From contig CAKUAR010000005.1 of assembly GCA_934636465.1 (NCBI GenBank), positions 43,006 through 107,005 of the forward strand: a stretch of DNA of 64,000 bases, written 5' to 3'. The stretch's first letter is position 1. Each line of letters opens with the position of its first letter. Of this stretch, positions 17,842 to 28,605 are shown in pieces. The notes below the pieces were generated by a model, which had not been told where the DNA came from, did no database searches, and worked only from the letters and a program-made list of their open reading frames with translations. The position numbers and the translations under genes are program-made. The stretch comes from an uncultured Muribaculaceae bacterium. Lineage in GTDB: Bacteria > Bacteroidota > Bacteroidia > Bacteroidales > Muribaculaceae.

Positions 17842-18594
17842 TCAGTGCTTACATCGCTCAAACTTCTTTTTGTTGAACCATGTGCTGAGGCGCAGCTTGA
17901 TGACACCAAACACGGCCTCGCCAAATATGCTTCCGTTCATTTTGCTTGTGCCAAGCACTCTGTTGACAAAAATGATAGGGACTTCCTTGATTTTGAAGCC
18001 CATTTTGAAAGCTGTGAATTTCATTTCGATTTGGAAGGCATAGCCTTTGAACTCTATGTTGTCGAGGTCGATGGCTTCGAGCACTTCGCGGCGGTAGCAA
18101 ACAAATCCGGCAGTGGTGTCGTGTACCTTCATGCCTGTTATGAGCCTGACGTAGGCCGAGGCATAATAAGACATGAGCACACGTCCCATGGGCCAGTTGA
18201 CAACATTGACTCCGGTGATGTAGCGTGAGCCTATGGAGAGGTCAGCACCTCCGGTGGCGCAGGCGGCTTGCAGCGGAATCAGGTCTTGCGGACGGTGTGA
18301 GAAATCGGCGTCCATTTCTATTACGAAGTCGTAGCCGTGCTGCAAAGCCCACTTGAAACCAGTGATGTAGGCGGTGCCAAGGCCAAGTTTGCCGGTACGC
18401 TTGATGATGTGTATGCGGTCTGGCCGCTCCAGAATCATGCCTTCAACAATGGCAGCAGTGCCGTCGGGGCTGTTGTCGTCAATCACCAAAATGTCAAATT
18501 GATGTCCTGCTTGTCCCAACACAGCATTGATGATGTTGCTGATGTTTTCCTTCTCGTTGTAGGTGGGAATTATGACTACGCTATCCGATTTCAT
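17842..18594 (-). CDS. Polyprenol-phosphate mannosyltransferase-like GT2 (DPM1 type)
   Basis: 250 residues. The GT2 start VVIIPTYNEKENI and the metal/nucleotide motifs VIDDNSPDGT and EMDADFSHRPQDL are those of dolichol/polyprenol-phosphate mannosyltransferases; no C-terminal membrane helices are present. The enzyme would transfer a hexose (mannose by family) from a nucleotide sugar to a lipid phosphate for later glycosylation outside the cytoplasm. It is upstream of dihydroorotase on the same strand, separated by a probable terminator. The sugar is not certain. Confidence 0.85.
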   Translation of the reverse strand: MKSDSVVIIPTYNEKENISNIINAVLGQAGHQFDILVIDDNSPDGTAAIVEGMILERPDRIHIIKRTGKLGLGTAYITGFKWALQHGYDFVIEMDADFSHRPQDLIPLQAACATGGADLSIGSRYITGVNVVNWPMGRVLMSYYASAYVRLITGMKVHDTTAGFVCYRREVLEAIDLDNIEFKGYAFQIEMKFTAFKMGFKIKEVPIIFVNRVLGTSKMNGSIFGEAVFGVIKLRLSTWFNKKKFERCKH

Positions 18595-18731
18595 TGCTAA
18601 AATGCTGTTAACTAAATGTCCCCTAATAATTTCGACAAAAATAATAATAATCTTGGAGAAATTTCGTCACAAAGCCCTATTTTATCCCAAAAAACTTTTT
18701 TTGAGGTGCCGTGGTCATAAAAAAACAGCAA

Positions 18732-18768
18732 GTGGCAAACTGACGCCTTATGCCGGGCCGTTTGCCAC
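18732..18768 (-). terminator. Terminator of the exported unknown gene
   Basis: Perfect GTGGCAAAC (18732-18740)/GTTTGCCAC (18760-18768) stem. On the minus strand a run of T follows shortly after it. Confidence 0.7.
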
Positions 18769-18821
18769 AATGCTTGAAGTTTTTTTCTAAATTCGTGCTA
18801 TGGTGAACTCATTTCATCTTG

Positions 18822-19538
18822 TCATTCCACAGGTTTCAAGTATTTTTCGCTTGCAGCCATGTCGGTTGCTTTGTCGTAGGCCCAGTTTGCTGCGTTGCCA
18901 AATTTCACGGCCTTGAAAATGCTGCTGAGATATTGCTGCTTGTTGGCAACTCCTTTATCGGTAAAAAGAATGCTTACCTCAATCACTGGCCGTCCGGCCT
19001 TTTTGAGTAGTAGCTGCGTGCAAGTGGTGTAGTTTGTTCCATCGATGGTTTCGCCATTGGTGGGCATTGACACGGTGATTGCAGAGTCGGCATTGAACTT
19101 GTTTGCCGGCAGAAAGGTGGCGCAGTCGTTCAGGTTGACAGATTGCTGGCGGCAGATATTGTAGCCAGATGCACTTGTGGCCCATGTCAGGAAATTAGCG
19201 GCTTTTTCGCTTAGGGTGCCGCTTGTGATTTTTGCTTTCGACACAGGAAACCGCAGGTCACCAAACATGACGACGCACTGGCCGTCGTTGGATTTTGCAA
19301 AAGCTCCCATGACACACGTTGGGGCTATGTTGCCATTTTTAGAAAATGGAGAGTAGGCTCCAGTTCGCTCCATGTCGGCAAACCCTTTTGGCTTTGAGAT
19401 TGTTATGTCAAACGCCTTTTGACAATAAGCTGCGTATGACTTCAATGGTAGCTTCACGGGAAATGTGCTTGTTTTCGCGCTACTGCAAAAACATAGGCAG
19501 ACGATTGCGCCTAAGGCAAATGCAAGTTTCTTGTTCAT
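18822..19538 (-). CDS. Exported protein of unknown function
   Basis: 238 residues beginning MNKKLAFALGAIVCLCFCSS, a signal peptide probably cut after SSA; a lipoprotein site cannot be ruled out. The rest is soluble, mixed alpha/beta in appearance, without a motif I recognise. Segments such as TCVMGAFAKSNDGQCVVMFG and TNYTTCTQLLLKKAG place two pairs of cysteines that could form periplasmic disulfides. Single-gene unit with its own terminator. No function proposed. Confidence 0.75.
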   Translation of the reverse strand: MNKKLAFALGAIVCLCFCSSAKTSTFPVKLPLKSYAAYCQKAFDITISKPKGFADMERTGAYSPFSKNGNIAPTCVMGAFAKSNDGQCVVMFGDLRFPVSKAKITSGTLSEKAANFLTWATSASGYNICRQQSVNLNDCATFLPANKFNADSAITVSMPTNGETIDGTNYTTCTQLLLKKAGRPVIEVSILFTDKGVANKQQYLSSIFKAVKFGNAANWAYDKATDMAASEKYLKPVE

Positions 19539-19982
19539 CGTAAGTCGTTTTTTTGTTATTAATTATATATGTTGTTTTGTCACTTTTTGCTTAGAGAAAG
19601 AGCGTTTGGATATTTCCAGCCCGAAGCAAGATAGTGGGCTTCAGTCTTGGACTAATATGGCTCTGAGTGATAGGAATATGGCACTTTGTTTTTTTTTCGA
19701 CTGCAAGATAATGTGACTAATCGATTTGAGTAGCATAAGTTGTATTAAAAAAAAGTTAACAATTTGACTTTTAGATGAAAAACCGGCCTATCGTGTTGCT
19801 TGCCTTTTGGAGGTGTGACTGATTGGTCAATGGCTAATTGCTTAGTGCCAGTGGCGGGGTGGAAAAAGTAACATTCTTGCATCAAATGCCGATGAAATGT
19901 GATAATTTTAGTAACTTTGCGTGTGTTTTTGAGATAAAATGCAACAAAAAGTATATTGTTAATTAATAAAAGGGAAATTTTG
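19539..19982. other. Intergenic region between divergent genes
   Basis: 444 bp, AT-rich. Apart from the TAACTTTG box at 19912-19919 and a weak GAAGC/GCTTC hairpin around 19622-19642, I see no gene or RNA. It must contain both divergent promoters. Confidence 0.5.
19912..19919 (+). promoter_or_regulatory. -7 box of the FnIII/anchor-J protein gene
   Basis: TAACTTTG 63 nt upstream of the ATG at 19983. No TTTG box stands at the expected distance. Confidence 0.5.
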
Positions 19983-22061
19983 ATGAAAAAGAATTACGCT
20001 TTCTTTGCCGCAGTGATGCTGGCAAGCGCAGCGTGTGCATCGGCAAGTGCCAGCAATGTGATTGGCAGCAATGTGACGCTTTATGGCAACTTGATTTATG
20101 ACCAGTCAACGCCTGGCGTAACGCCCACAGGCATTTATTCCACTAAGGTGAAGCCTGCTGCCGCCGTGACCAAGGTGGGCGCGCAAGTGACCAAGGCCAA
20201 TGGTGGCGCATGCCTTGCCGACACGGCTTATTTCGCTGTGGAATATACCACGAAGTATGGCAACGTAGATGAGTGCTATCTCAACTCTTATAATCCTGAA
20301 ACTTGGCAGTTGACCAACAAGGTGGCGGCTTCGCACTCGTCAATAGCCACATCGCTCACCTATAATCCTGCCGACAAAAAGATATATGGCAGTTTCTATA
20401 GCGAGGACCGTGAGAAATTTTATTTCGGCACTATCAACACCAAGACTGCCGACTGCGACACGATAGCATTTCTTGAATACTCATTCAACGCTCTGGCAAG
20501 CGATGCAGCCGGCACGCTCTATTTTGTGAACGACAATGGCGAGTTTGGCAAAATCAGCACCACCAATGGCGCAATCACAATAATAGGTGACACTGGCTTC
20601 AAACCGAAATATCTGCAAGACGGCACATTTGACTATGGCACAAAGCAGTTTTACTGGTGCGCCTACAATGGCGACGACAGCCAGAGCGGCATCTACACCG
20701 TGGATTTGACCACCGGCAAAGCAACACGCATATCGCAGTGGGCCACTGGCGGCAAGGAGTTTGTGGGCGTGTTCTCAAAGACTCCGGTGTTTGCGGCAGG
20801 AGTTCCGGAGATACCGGCAAATTTGACGCTCGCCTATAGCGGTGTGTCGCTCAACGGCACTGCCACGGTGACACTGCCCTCAGCCACATACGGCGGAGCT
20901 GCAATCACTGGCAACTTGGACTATGAGGTGCTCGTTGACGGTGCGGTTAAGGCAACGGGCAAGGCCGCAGCCGGCAGCACTGTGACGGTGAACCTTGCCG
21001 TGGAGCGTGGCGAGCACACTGTGTCGGCAAGGGCTAAAAATGCAGCCGGAGCAGGACCTGAATACTATTGCGCACAATATTTTGGAACTGACGTGCCATC
21101 GGCGGTGGCCAAAGTGGAGGCTTCGCGCGTGAAAGGCGGAGCTTCGGTTAAGTGGGAAGCTGTGACAACCGGTGCCCACGGAGCAGCTTTCGACCCAGCC
21201 AATGTGACATATAACGTGGTGCGTTACCCCGACGAAGTGGCTGTTGCCACTGGCGTGAAGGGCACTGAGTGTGCTGACAACAACACCGTGACCGACATGG
21301 GCAGCTACTATTATGAGGTGGCGGCGGTAGATGGCGCATACAAGGCCGCTCCCGCCAAGTCTAACAGCGTGGTGCTCGGCAAGGCTCTCCAAGCTCCTTA
21401 CAGCAAAACGTTCTCTGACGGCGATTTCAGCCTCTACACGATAATCGACGCCAATGGCGACGGTTCTACGTGGGGCAAGGACGCGAGAGGCGCACGCTAC
21501 ATATTCAACAACGACAATGCTGCCGACGACTGGCTGATAGCGCCGCCTATCAGCATGGAGGCTGGCGTGAAATACACCATCACAGCCCAGTTTGCCAACG
21601 CCATGGACCCATATTATGAGAAAGCTGAGGTTAAGGTGGGTCAAAACGCATCTGCCGAAGCAATGACAAAATCGGTGATACCAGCCATCACGATTGACGG
21701 CGGCTATCGTTCGCCAATAGATTTGGTGGGCTACTTCACCCCGACTGCCGCTGGCGATTATTTCGTGGGTCTGCACGCTGTGTCGGACGCCGGCAATCTC
21801 TACTTGTATTGCTACAAGCTCGACGTGACGGCAAACTCAACCGGCATCACTGCCGCTGGTCTGAAAGCTGCCGTGGTGAGAGGTGGCAAGGGCGTGATAA
21901 CCGTTGACAACGCCGAGGGCGCACCAGTGAGCATCGTGGCAACTGACGGCCGCGTAATTGAGAAGAGCACGGTAGCTCCGGCTCAATTCTGCGCAGAGGT
22001 GCCAGCGGGCATATATGTGGTGACGGTTAACGGCAAGGCCGTGAAAGTGGCTGTGAAGTAA
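19983..22061 (+). CDS. Secreted protein with FnIII-like and choice-of-anchor J domains and sorting-type tail
   Basis: 692 residues from MKKNYAFFAAVMLASAACAS, a signal peptide. Residues about 30-290 form a repeat-rich beta region (possible propeller). Two fibronectin III-like units follow (about 290-400 and 400-480), the first beginning PEIPANLTLAYSG. A choice-of-anchor J-like jelly roll is recognised by ADDWLIAPPISMEAGVKYT. The final ~60 residues (APVSIVATDGRVIEKS ... GIYVVTVNGKAVKVAVK) resemble T9SS type A sorting domains. Probably exported to the cell surface or medium; the ligand or substrate is unknown. Monocistronic with a strong terminator. Confidence 0.8.
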   Translation: MKKNYAFFAAVMLASAACASASASNVIGSNVTLYGNLIYDQSTPGVTPTGIYSTKVKPAAAVTKVGAQVTKANGGACLADTAYFAVEYTTKYGNVDECYLNSYNPETWQLTNKVAASHSSIATSLTYNPADKKIYGSFYSEDREKFYFGTINTKTADCDTIAFLEYSFNALASDAAGTLYFVNDNGEFGKISTTNGAITIIGDTGFKPKYLQDGTFDYGTKQFYWCAYNGDDSQSGIYTVDLTTGKATRISQWATGGKEFVGVFSKTPVFAAGVPEIPANLTLAYSGVSLNGTATVTLPSATYGGAAITGNLDYEVLVDGAVKATGKAAAGSTVTVNLAVERGEHTVSARAKNAAGAGPEYYCAQYFGTDVPSAVAKVEASRVKGGASVKWEAVTTGAHGAAFDPANVTYNVVRYPDEVAVATGVKGTECADNNTVTDMGSYYYEVAAVDGAYKAAPAKSNSVVLGKALQAPYSKTFSDGDFSLYTIIDANGDGSTWGKDARGARYIFNNDNAADDWLIAPPISMEAGVKYTITAQFANAMDPYYEKAEVKVGQNASAEAMTKSVIPAITIDGGYRSPIDLVGYFTPTAAGDYFVGLHAVSDAGNLYLYCYKLDVTANSTGITAAGLKAAVVRGGKGVITVDNAEGAPVSIVATDGRVIEKSTVAPAQFCAEVPAGIYVVTVNGKAVKVAVK

Positions 22062-22122
22062 AAAATGAAGTGAAAAGCTGATGTTATGCGCTGCGAAAGC
22101 AGCGGCTTGAATAACGATATTG

Positions 22123-22170
22123 AAATCCCGGCTGCCCAGCATGGTTTGTGGGCAGCCGGGATTTTCTTTT
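22123..22170 (+). terminator. Strong terminator after the FnIII/anchor-J gene
   Basis: Perfect 16-bp stem AAATCCCGGCTGCCCA (22123-22138)/TGGGCAGCCGGGATTT (22149-22164) followed by TTCTTTT. Confidence 0.9.
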
Positions 22171-22287
22171 GTGCGGTCTGGGGCATTTGGCTGACGTTTT
22201 GCTCAAAATGTTGCGAGGCTTGCATTTAGAAAATTATTATGTCACGGAATTATGGAGCTTGAAGCCAATGCTTTGAATTTCTTTTTG

Positions 22288-22295
22288 TAATTTTG
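22288..22295 (+). promoter_or_regulatory. -7 box of valS
   Basis: TAATTTTG 30 nt before the valS ATG. No good -33 box is seen. Confidence 0.5.
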
Positions 22296-22325
22296 CAATC
22301 GGAACAAAAATAATCATTTAACAAT

Positions 22326-24941
22326 ATGAACACTTTAGCTACAAAATACGACCCGAAAGAGGTAGAGGACAAGTGGTACAAATATTGGTTGGATAACGAC
22401 TTGTTTAAGTCGGTGCCCGACGAGCGTGAGCCTTACACAATAGTGATTCCGCCGCCAAATGTGACTGGTGTGCTTCACATGGGCCACATGCTCAACGAGA
22501 CCATTCAAGACATCTTGATACGCCACGCGCGCATGCAGGGCAAGAACGCCTTGTGGGTGCCTGGCACTGACCACGCTTCAATAGCCACCGAGGCCAAGGT
22601 TGTGAACCGTCTGGCACAGCAGGGCATAAAGAAAACCGACCTCACACGCGAGGAGTTCTTGAAACACGCATGGGACTGGACGCACGAGCACGGCAACAAA
22701 ATTCTGTTGCAGTTGCGCAAGCTGGGCGCAAGCTGCGACTGGAGCCGCACGGCATTCACCATGGACGAGATACGCAGCAAGAGCGTGCTGAAGGTGTTTT
22801 GCGACCTGTATAACAAAGGCTTGATATATCGCGGCGTGCGCATGGTGAACTGGGACCCTAAGGCTCTCACCGCCTTGAGCGACGAAGAGGTAATATATAA
22901 GGAAGAGCACAGCAAGCTCTACTATCTGCGCTACAAGATAGTGGGCGAGGACGGATATGCCATAGTGGCCACCACACGCCCCGAGACCATCATGGGCGAC
23001 ACCGCCATGTGCATCAACCCCAAAGACCCCAAAAACAAGCACTTGCACGGCAAGCGCGTGATTGTGCCTCTGGTGGGCAGAGAAATTCCTGTGATTGAAG
23101 ACGAATATGTGGATATTGAGTTTGGTACGGGCTGCTTGAAGGTGACTCCGTGCCACGACGTTAACGACCACATGCTCGGTGAAAAATATAACTTGCCGTC
23201 GATTGACATCTTCAACGACGATGGCACAATAAGCGAGCGCGCCGGCATGTATGTGGGCATGGACCGCTTCGATGTGCGCAAGCAGATAGAGAAAGACCTT
23301 GCCGCAGCAGGCTTGCTTGAAAAGGTGGAGGACTACACCAACAAGGTGGGTTTCTCGGAGCGAACCCATGTGCCTATTGAGCCAAAGCTCTCTATGCAGT
23401 GGTTCTTGAAGATGACCGACTTGGTGAAGCCGGCTTTGGAGAATGTGATGAACGACAACATTAAGTTCTATCCGCCTAAGTTCAAGAACACCTATCGCCA
23501 CTGGATGACCGACACCAAGGACTGGTGCATAAGCCGTCAGCTGTGGTGGGGACACCGTATTCCGGCATATTTCTTGCCAAAGGGCGGATATGTGGTGGCA
23601 GAAACTCCGGAGGAAGCTCTGAAACTGGCGCAGGCCAAGGACTCAAGCCTGAAGATGGACGACTTGAAGCAAGACGAAGACTGCCTTGACACCTGGTTCT
23701 CGAGCTGGCTGTGGCCAATATCGCTGTTTGACGGCATAAACAACCCCGGCAACGAAGAAATTAAGTATTACTATCCGACAAGCGACCTCGTGACCGGTCC
23801 CGACATCATTTTCTTCTGGGTGGCGCGCATGATTATAGCCGGATATGAATATATGGGTGACAAGCCGTTTAAGAACGTATATTTCACTGGCATTGTGCGT
23901 GACAAACTGGGTCGCAAGATGTCGAAATCGCTGGGCAACTCACCCGACCCGCTAGACCTGATAGACCGCTACGGCGCCGATGGTGTGCGCATGGGCTTGA
24001 TGCTCGCAGCTCCTGCCGGCAACGACATTTTGTATGACGACTCGTTGTGTGAGCAGGGCAGAAACTTCAACAACAAGATTTGGAACGCGTTCCGCTTGGT
24101 TAAGAGCTGGAATGTGGCCGACATAGAGCAGCCGGAGCACTCCAGGCTGGCTGTGAAATGGTTTGAGTCGGTGCTCAACAGCACTCTTGCCGAGATGGAG
24201 GACTTGTTCTCCAAGTTCCGCCTGAACGACGCGCTCATGACCGTGTATCGCCTGTTCTGGGAAGAGTTCTCGGCATGGTATCTTGAAATCATCAAGCCGG
24301 CTTATGGCGAGCCTATCGACAAGGCCACCTACGACACAACGCTTGGCTTCTTCGACACCCTGCTGCGACTGCTGCACCCATTCATGCCGTTTATCACCGA
24401 GGAGTTGTGGCAGCACATCAGTGAGCGTGCCGACGGCGAGAGCATAATGTATGCGAAACTGCCAAATGCTGGCGCAGTAGATGCCGATGTGGTGAAGCTG
24501 ATGAGCGAGGCCAAGGAAATAGTGTCGGGCGTGAGAAACGTGCGCACATCTAAGAATATTCCTAACAAGAACGCGCTCAAGCTGCAAGTGGTGGGCAAGT
24601 TTACCAACCCCTACGCCACAATAATCAAGAAGCTGGCTGGTGTTGACGAAATCAGCGAGGTGGCAAGTAAAGACGCCACTGCCGCAAGTTTTCTTGTGGG
24701 CACAACGGAATATGCCGTGCCGCTTGGCAGCAACATCAACGTAGAGGAAGAACTCGACAAGTTGCAGAAAGAGCTTGAGTATATGCAAGGGTTCTTGCGC
24801 ACAGTGGAGAAGAAACTCAGCAACGAGAAGTTTGTGGCTCATGCGCCAGAGGCTGTGGTCAATGGCGAGCGCAAAAAGAAAGCTGATGCCGAGAGCAAGA
24901 TTGCCACTTTGCAAGAGAGCATAGCTGCGCTGAAGAAGTAA
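22326..24941 (+). CDS. valS: Valyl-tRNA synthetase
   Basis: 871 residues, full length. Class I synthetase charging tRNA-Val. The HIGH-type motif is HMGH at residues 51-54 within [16 protein letters not shown], and the KMSKS loop is exact at 531-535. The editing (CP1) domain lies between them. The C-terminus ends in the Lys/Glu-rich coiled coil typical of ValS (from about residue 800). Monocistronic, with a promoter box upstream and a strong terminator downstream. Confidence 0.97.
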   Translation: MNTLATKYDPKEVEDKWYKYWLDNDLFKSVPDEREPYTIVIPPPNVTGVLHMGHMLNETIQDILIRHARMQGKNALWVPGTDHASIATEAKVVNRLAQQGIKKTDLTREEFLKHAWDWTHEHGNKILLQLRKLGASCDWSRTAFTMDEIRSKSVLKVFCDLYNKGLIYRGVRMVNWDPKALTALSDEEVIYKEEHSKLYYLRYKIVGEDGYAIVATTRPETIMGDTAMCINPKDPKNKHLHGKRVIVPLVGREIPVIEDEYVDIEFGTGCLKVTPCHDVNDHMLGEKYNLPSIDIFNDDGTISERAGMYVGMDRFDVRKQIEKDLAAAGLLEKVEDYTNKVGFSERTHVPIEPKLSMQWFLKMTDLVKPALENVMNDNIKFYPPKFKNTYRHWMTDTKDWCISRQLWWGHRIPAYFLPKGGYVVAETPEEALKLAQAKDSSLKMDDLKQDEDCLDTWFSSWLWPISLFDGINNPGNEEIKYYYPTSDLVTGPDIIFFWVARMIIAGYEYMGDKPFKNVYFTGIVRDKLGRKMSKSLGNSPDPLDLIDRYGADGVRMGLMLAAPAGNDILYDDSLCEQGRNFNNKIWNAFRLVKSWNVADIEQPEHSRLAVKWFESVLNSTLAEMEDLFSKFRLNDALMTVYRLFWEEFSAWYLEIIKPAYGEPIDKATYDTTLGFFDTLLRLLHPFMPFITEELWQHISERADGESIMYAKLPNAGAVDADVVKLMSEAKEIVSGVRNVRTSKNIPNKNALKLQVVGKFTNPYATIIKKLAGVDEISEVASKDATAASFLVGTTEYAVPLGSNINVEEELDKLQKELEYMQGFLRTVEKKLSNEKFVAHAPEAVVNGERKKKADAESKIATLQESIAALKK

Positions 24942-24974
24942 ATCAACGCAATACACAAACACATTAGCAAACAT

Positions 24975-25021
24975 AAAATCAGCCGGACTGCAATCGCAGC
25001 CCGGCTGATTTTATGTTTTTT
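24975..25021 (+). terminator. Terminator of valS
   Basis: AAAATCAGCCGG (24975-24986)/CCGGCTGATTTT (25001-25012) followed by ATGTTTTTT. It may also stop the convergent minus-strand gene. Confidence 0.88.
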
Positions 25022-25125
25022 ATTGGAGTGTTATCCACCACCCACACTTAGATGTTTCTTGCTTCGTGAGCGCATGCAACCAGTTTGGTTGGCGCGTGTG
25101 CATTGCGGTGTGTGGAGGGTGTGCG

Positions 25126-27111
25126 TTACTCGTCGTCGGTTGACTGGTGCTGCTCTATTTCCTTGTCGATTTCAGCGAACTCGGAGTTGAGGCTCTTGTA
25201 TTCTGGCACAAGCTCTTTCATGAGATACACCATGTCGTGCACATTGCCTTGCTCGGCTTTGGTGATGATTTTCATCTCTTGCTTCAGCACGTCGTCGAAG
25301 TCGTATTTGCGCACTTTGGCAATCATGATTTTGTCGTTTGGCGTGGAGATAGTCTTTTCTTTGTCGTTGAGCAACTCCTCATAGAGTTTCTCACCAGGAC
25401 GCAGACCCACTTCCTTTATTTCAATGTCGATGCCCGGACGCAATCCGGCAAGCGAAATCATGCGCTTTGCCATGTCGTAGATTTTCACCGACTGACCCAT
25501 GTCGAAGATGTAGATTTCACCGCCTTTGCCCATACACCCGGCTTCGAGCACCAGTGAGCAAGCCTCCGGGATGGTCATGAAGTAGCGGATAATGTCTTTG
25601 TGTGTCACCGTCACAGGACCGCCCTCGCGTATCTGGCGGCTGAACAGCGGAATCACCGAACCATTAGAGCCGAGCACATTGCCAAATCGTGTGGTGATGA
25701 ACTGCGTGTTTTTGCCGCGAGCCTTGGCGTCGAAAAACAGCGACTGAATGTAGATTTCGCACAGGCGCTTGGTGCAGCCCATGATGTTCGATGGATTCAC
25801 GGCTTTGTCGGTTGACACCATCACAAACTTGTAAACGTCATATTTCAGCGAGAGGTCGGCAATGTTTTTGGTTCCGCCCACGTTGGTCATCACCGCCTCG
25901 GTGGGGTTGAGCTCCATCATGGGCACGTGCTTGTAGGCAGCGGCGTGGAACACATATTTTGGGCGGTAGGTGCGGAAAGCGAGGCTCATGCGGTCGTAGT
26001 TCTGAATGTCGCCCATGAAAGGCACAACGTCGGCTTCAGGGAACTTTTCGCGCATTTCGAGCACTATGTCGTGCATTGGGGTTTCGGCTTGGTCAACGAG
26101 CACTATTTTAGCTGCCTTGTAGGCCGCAAGCTGGCGCACAATCTCGCTTCCTATTGAGCCGCAGGCACCGGTTACGAGCACCACAGAGTCTTTGATGTGC
26201 GATTTGACCAGCGTGTTGTTGAGCACAATGGGGTCGCGGCCGAGCAAATCCGCTATGTTCACTTTCTTTATGTGCTTAGATATGGTTTGAGCCTTGTTTT
26301 CAGAGTCGTCTTCAAATTCCTCCACTTGGTTGATTGTGAGCAGCAATATGTTGTGCTTTATGAAATAGTCGGCGAAGCCCTCGCGCATAAGTTTGGTCTT
26401 GGAGCTGTCGAACACCAGCGCGTGTATGCCTTTTTCCATAAACGTGTTGGCCAAAGTGTCGGGGTCGAAGCAGTAAACGTCGAAACCGCCTATTTTGTTA
26501 CCTTTCTTGTGGTCTTTGCTCAAAAGGCCAACCGGCATATATTTTCCTGTGATGTCGCTCTTCATGGCGTTGGCCAACGCTATGGAGCTGAACGATGTGC
26601 CCAGCACGAGCACTTTTTTCTGCTGGTCCTCGTTGGCTTGCGCCAGAGTGGTGTAGAGGAACTTGATGGAGAGACGCTCCATAACCAGGAGTGAGAACGC
26701 CACAATGCCCACCAGAGGCATGTACCACACATGATAGAGCGGATAGCCGAGAATTCGCGAGCCGAAAATGTCGCTTATCACCAGAACAAGCGTGGATATG
26801 GCCACCACAATGAGCAGCCTGTAGAGGTCTTCTATCACAGAGAGGCGAATGACGCTGGTGTAGCTCTTTACAAAAAAAGACACAACCAGATAGGTTGCTG
26901 CAATATAGACGGTGTGCAGCAACAGGTTTAATCCTCCAGGACCGCTGTTGGTGACACAGGCGGTGAAAAACAACACGGCCCCATAGCTGAATAAAACTGC
27001 AGCCATGTCGGCCAATAAAACCAACCAATGAGGAGACACGCTTTTTATTATTTTCCTAATCAATGTGTAAAATTTAATTTTAAAATACGAGTTACTAATA
27101 AAAAATGACAT
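25126..27111 (-). CDS. FlaA1/WbpM/CapD-type membrane nucleotide-sugar 4,6-dehydratase/epimerase
   Basis: 661 residues. The N-terminal ~150 residues hold about four membrane helices. A first nucleotide-binding-like domain follows (about 165-290), then the SDR domain with NAD motif VTGACGSIGSE near residue 315. The catalytic region STDKAVNPSNIMGCTKR has Met in place of the usual SDR Tyr, as known for WbpM/PglF long-chain UDP-GlcNAc 4,6-dehydratases. It would make a UDP-4-keto-6-deoxy sugar for capsule, O-antigen or glycan synthesis at the inner membrane. Product stereochemistry cannot be read. Monocistronic here; ugd and an epimerase lie 4 kb away on the other strand. Confidence 0.88.
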   Translation of the reverse strand: MSFFISNSYFKIKFYTLIRKIIKSVSPHWLVLLADMAAVLFSYGAVLFFTACVTNSGPGGLNLLLHTVYIAATYLVVSFFVKSYTSVIRLSVIEDLYRLLIVVAISTLVLVISDIFGSRILGYPLYHVWYMPLVGIVAFSLLVMERLSIKFLYTTLAQANEDQQKKVLVLGTSFSSIALANAMKSDITGKYMPVGLLSKDHKKGNKIGGFDVYCFDPDTLANTFMEKGIHALVFDSSKTKLMREGFADYFIKHNILLLTINQVEEFEDDSENKAQTISKHIKKVNIADLLGRDPIVLNNTLVKSHIKDSVVLVTGACGSIGSEIVRQLAAYKAAKIVLVDQAETPMHDIVLEMREKFPEADVVPFMGDIQNYDRMSLAFRTYRPKYVFHAAAYKHVPMMELNPTEAVMTNVGGTKNIADLSLKYDVYKFVMVSTDKAVNPSNIMGCTKRLCEIYIQSLFFDAKARGKNTQFITTRFGNVLGSNGSVIPLFSRQIREGGPVTVTHKDIIRYFMTIPEACSLVLEAGCMGKGGEIYIFDMGQSVKIYDMAKRMISLAGLRPGIDIEIKEVGLRPGEKLYEELLNDKEKTISTPNDKIMIAKVRKYDFDDVLKQEMKIITKAEQGNVHDMVYLMKELVPEYKSLNSEFAEIDKEIEQHQSTDDE

Positions 27112-27175
27112 GGTCGTGTTTCTTTAATTATGGGTAAAAGTCTGACGATAGAAACTATTTTCCTATTTCTTCTAA

Positions 27176-27206
27176 CAAAGTTATGAAAAAGTATTAAATG
27201 ATGAAA
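27176..27206 (-). promoter_or_regulatory. Probable promoter of the FlaA1-type gene
   Basis: Minus-strand TAACTTTG (complement of 27176-27183) with a TTTC about 19 bp upstream, 64 nt before the ATG. The rest of the 27112-27443 gap shows only this and the plus-strand box at 27394. Confidence 0.5.
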
Positions 27207-27393
27207 CCGTTTCACTTTTGTTTTTTCAAAATTACCGATTGATTGGTCGGTTTGTGGAGAAAAGCACCAGGAATGAAGAAAAATGCACACTGCCGGTAAA
27301 ATAGGGCAGAAGTGGGGTGCTGTGAAGCCCGATGTGCTCCTAAGACGTTGAGGCATAAAATTTTCTAAAATTAGATATTTCAAAAAAAATTAA

Positions 27394-27401
27394 TAACTTT
27401 G
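27394..27401 (+). promoter_or_regulatory. -7 box of the PCMD operon
   Basis: TAACTTTG 42 nt before the lipoprotein ATG at 27444. The -33 element is not clear. Confidence 0.55.
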
Positions 27402-27443
27402 CAACGAGAAAAAGCGCCTTTATTGTTAGAAAGAGCATAATTT

Positions 27444-28601
27444 ATGAAATTTAAGTATTTGTCAATAGCCGTTTTGTTGCCAGGCATAGCTTGCCTAACA
27501 TCATGCTTCAAGGACGAACCGCTCAATGCCGAATGTGACATCGAGGCAGCCTGGGTGCACACGGCAAATCCGTCAGAAACGTTTTTCCACAGTTCCGACA
27601 CGCTGGTCAATGTGCCTTACACTGACAGCACGGTGGTGTTTGTGGTGAAGGGTTCGGCCGACTTAAAGAATATGGCTCCAAAGTTTAAGATAACCGAGGG
27701 GGCTACAATCACGCCTGCCAATGGGTCGGTTCATGATTTTTCTGACAACAAAGAAGTGAAATACACGGTGACTTCGCAAGACGGGGCGTGGCACCGCACC
27801 TACACCGTGACGTTCAACGCAGTAAAAACCTCTGTGAACGACACCGTGAAATATGATTTTGAGGACTTCGCCTTAGAGCCAGCCAAACAAAAATATTATT
27901 TGTGGTTTAACCGCGACGAGCAAGGCAACTTGCAGCCCGACTGGGCTTCGGGCAACGGCGGCTTTAAGCTCAGTGTGAGCAGCGCCAAGCCCGACGAATA
28001 TCCCACTGTGCCATACGCCAATGGTATAGAGGGCTATGGCGTGAAGCTGACAACATGCGACACCGGTCCGTTTGGCGTGTGGGCCAACAAGCGCATTGCC
28101 GCCGGCAACCTGTTCCTCGGCTCATTTGATGTGGAGAACGCGCTTGCCGATGCCATGTCGGCCACGCACTTTGGTTTGAGGTTTGACAAGAAGCCTGTGA
28201 AAATGACAGGCTACTACCAATACACCCCTGGCCCCAAATTCCAGGACAAGATGGGCAAACCGGTGGCCGACCGCATTGACGAAGGCTCGATATATGCAGT
28301 GTTTTACAAAAACCATGATGAGAACAACAAACCTATTGTGCTCTATGGCGACAATGTGAAGACCAGCAAGCAAATTGTGGCAATAGCCGACCTTGGACCG
28401 GTGAAGCGCACCCAGGGCTGGCAGCAGTTTGAGATAGAATTTAATTATACTGAAGAGATAGACCCGGAATTGCTCAAAAACCAGGGGTATAACCTTGCGG
28501 TGGTGTTCTCGTCGAGCTCGGAGGGCGACCTGTTTATGGGAGCCGTGGGCAGCGAGCTTCTTGTTGACAAGGTGAGAGTGATTTGCACAAAAACAGAATG
28601 A
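27444..28601 (+). CDS. PCMD-domain lipoprotein
   Basis: 385 residues. Signal peptide with lipobox LTSC (lipidated Cys about residue 21). An Ig-like beta domain at about 30-135 (TVTSQDGAWHRTYTVTFNA) is followed by a PCMD-type (putative carbohydrate metabolism, PF13201-like) jelly roll at about 140-385, with YDFEDF near its start and a closing VDKVRV strand. PCMD proteins are frequent Bacteroidetes surface or periplasmic lipoproteins with predicted carbohydrate contact; activity is unproven. It is the first gene of a three-gene run; the next start is 4 bp after its stop. Confidence 0.82.
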   Translation: MKFKYLSIAVLLPGIACLTSCFKDEPLNAECDIEAAWVHTANPSETFFHSSDTLVNVPYTDSTVVFVVKGSADLKNMAPKFKITEGATITPANGSVHDFSDNKEVKYTVTSQDGAWHRTYTVTFNAVKTSVNDTVKYDFEDFALEPAKQKYYLWFNRDEQGNLQPDWASGNGGFKLSVSSAKPDEYPTVPYANGIEGYGVKLTTCDTGPFGVWANKRIAAGNLFLGSFDVENALADAMSATHFGLRFDKKPVKMTGYYQYTPGPKFQDKMGKPVADRIDEGSIYAVFYKNHDENNKPIVLYGDNVKTSKQIVAIADLGPVKRTQGWQQFEIEFNYTEEIDPELLKNQGYNLAVVFSSSSEGDLFMGAVGSELLVDKVRVICTKTE

Positions 28602-28605
28602 GAAA

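Noticed and set aside
22578..24974. Long minus-strand frames opposite valS
   Set aside because: Shadows of valS produced by strand-symmetric codon bias.
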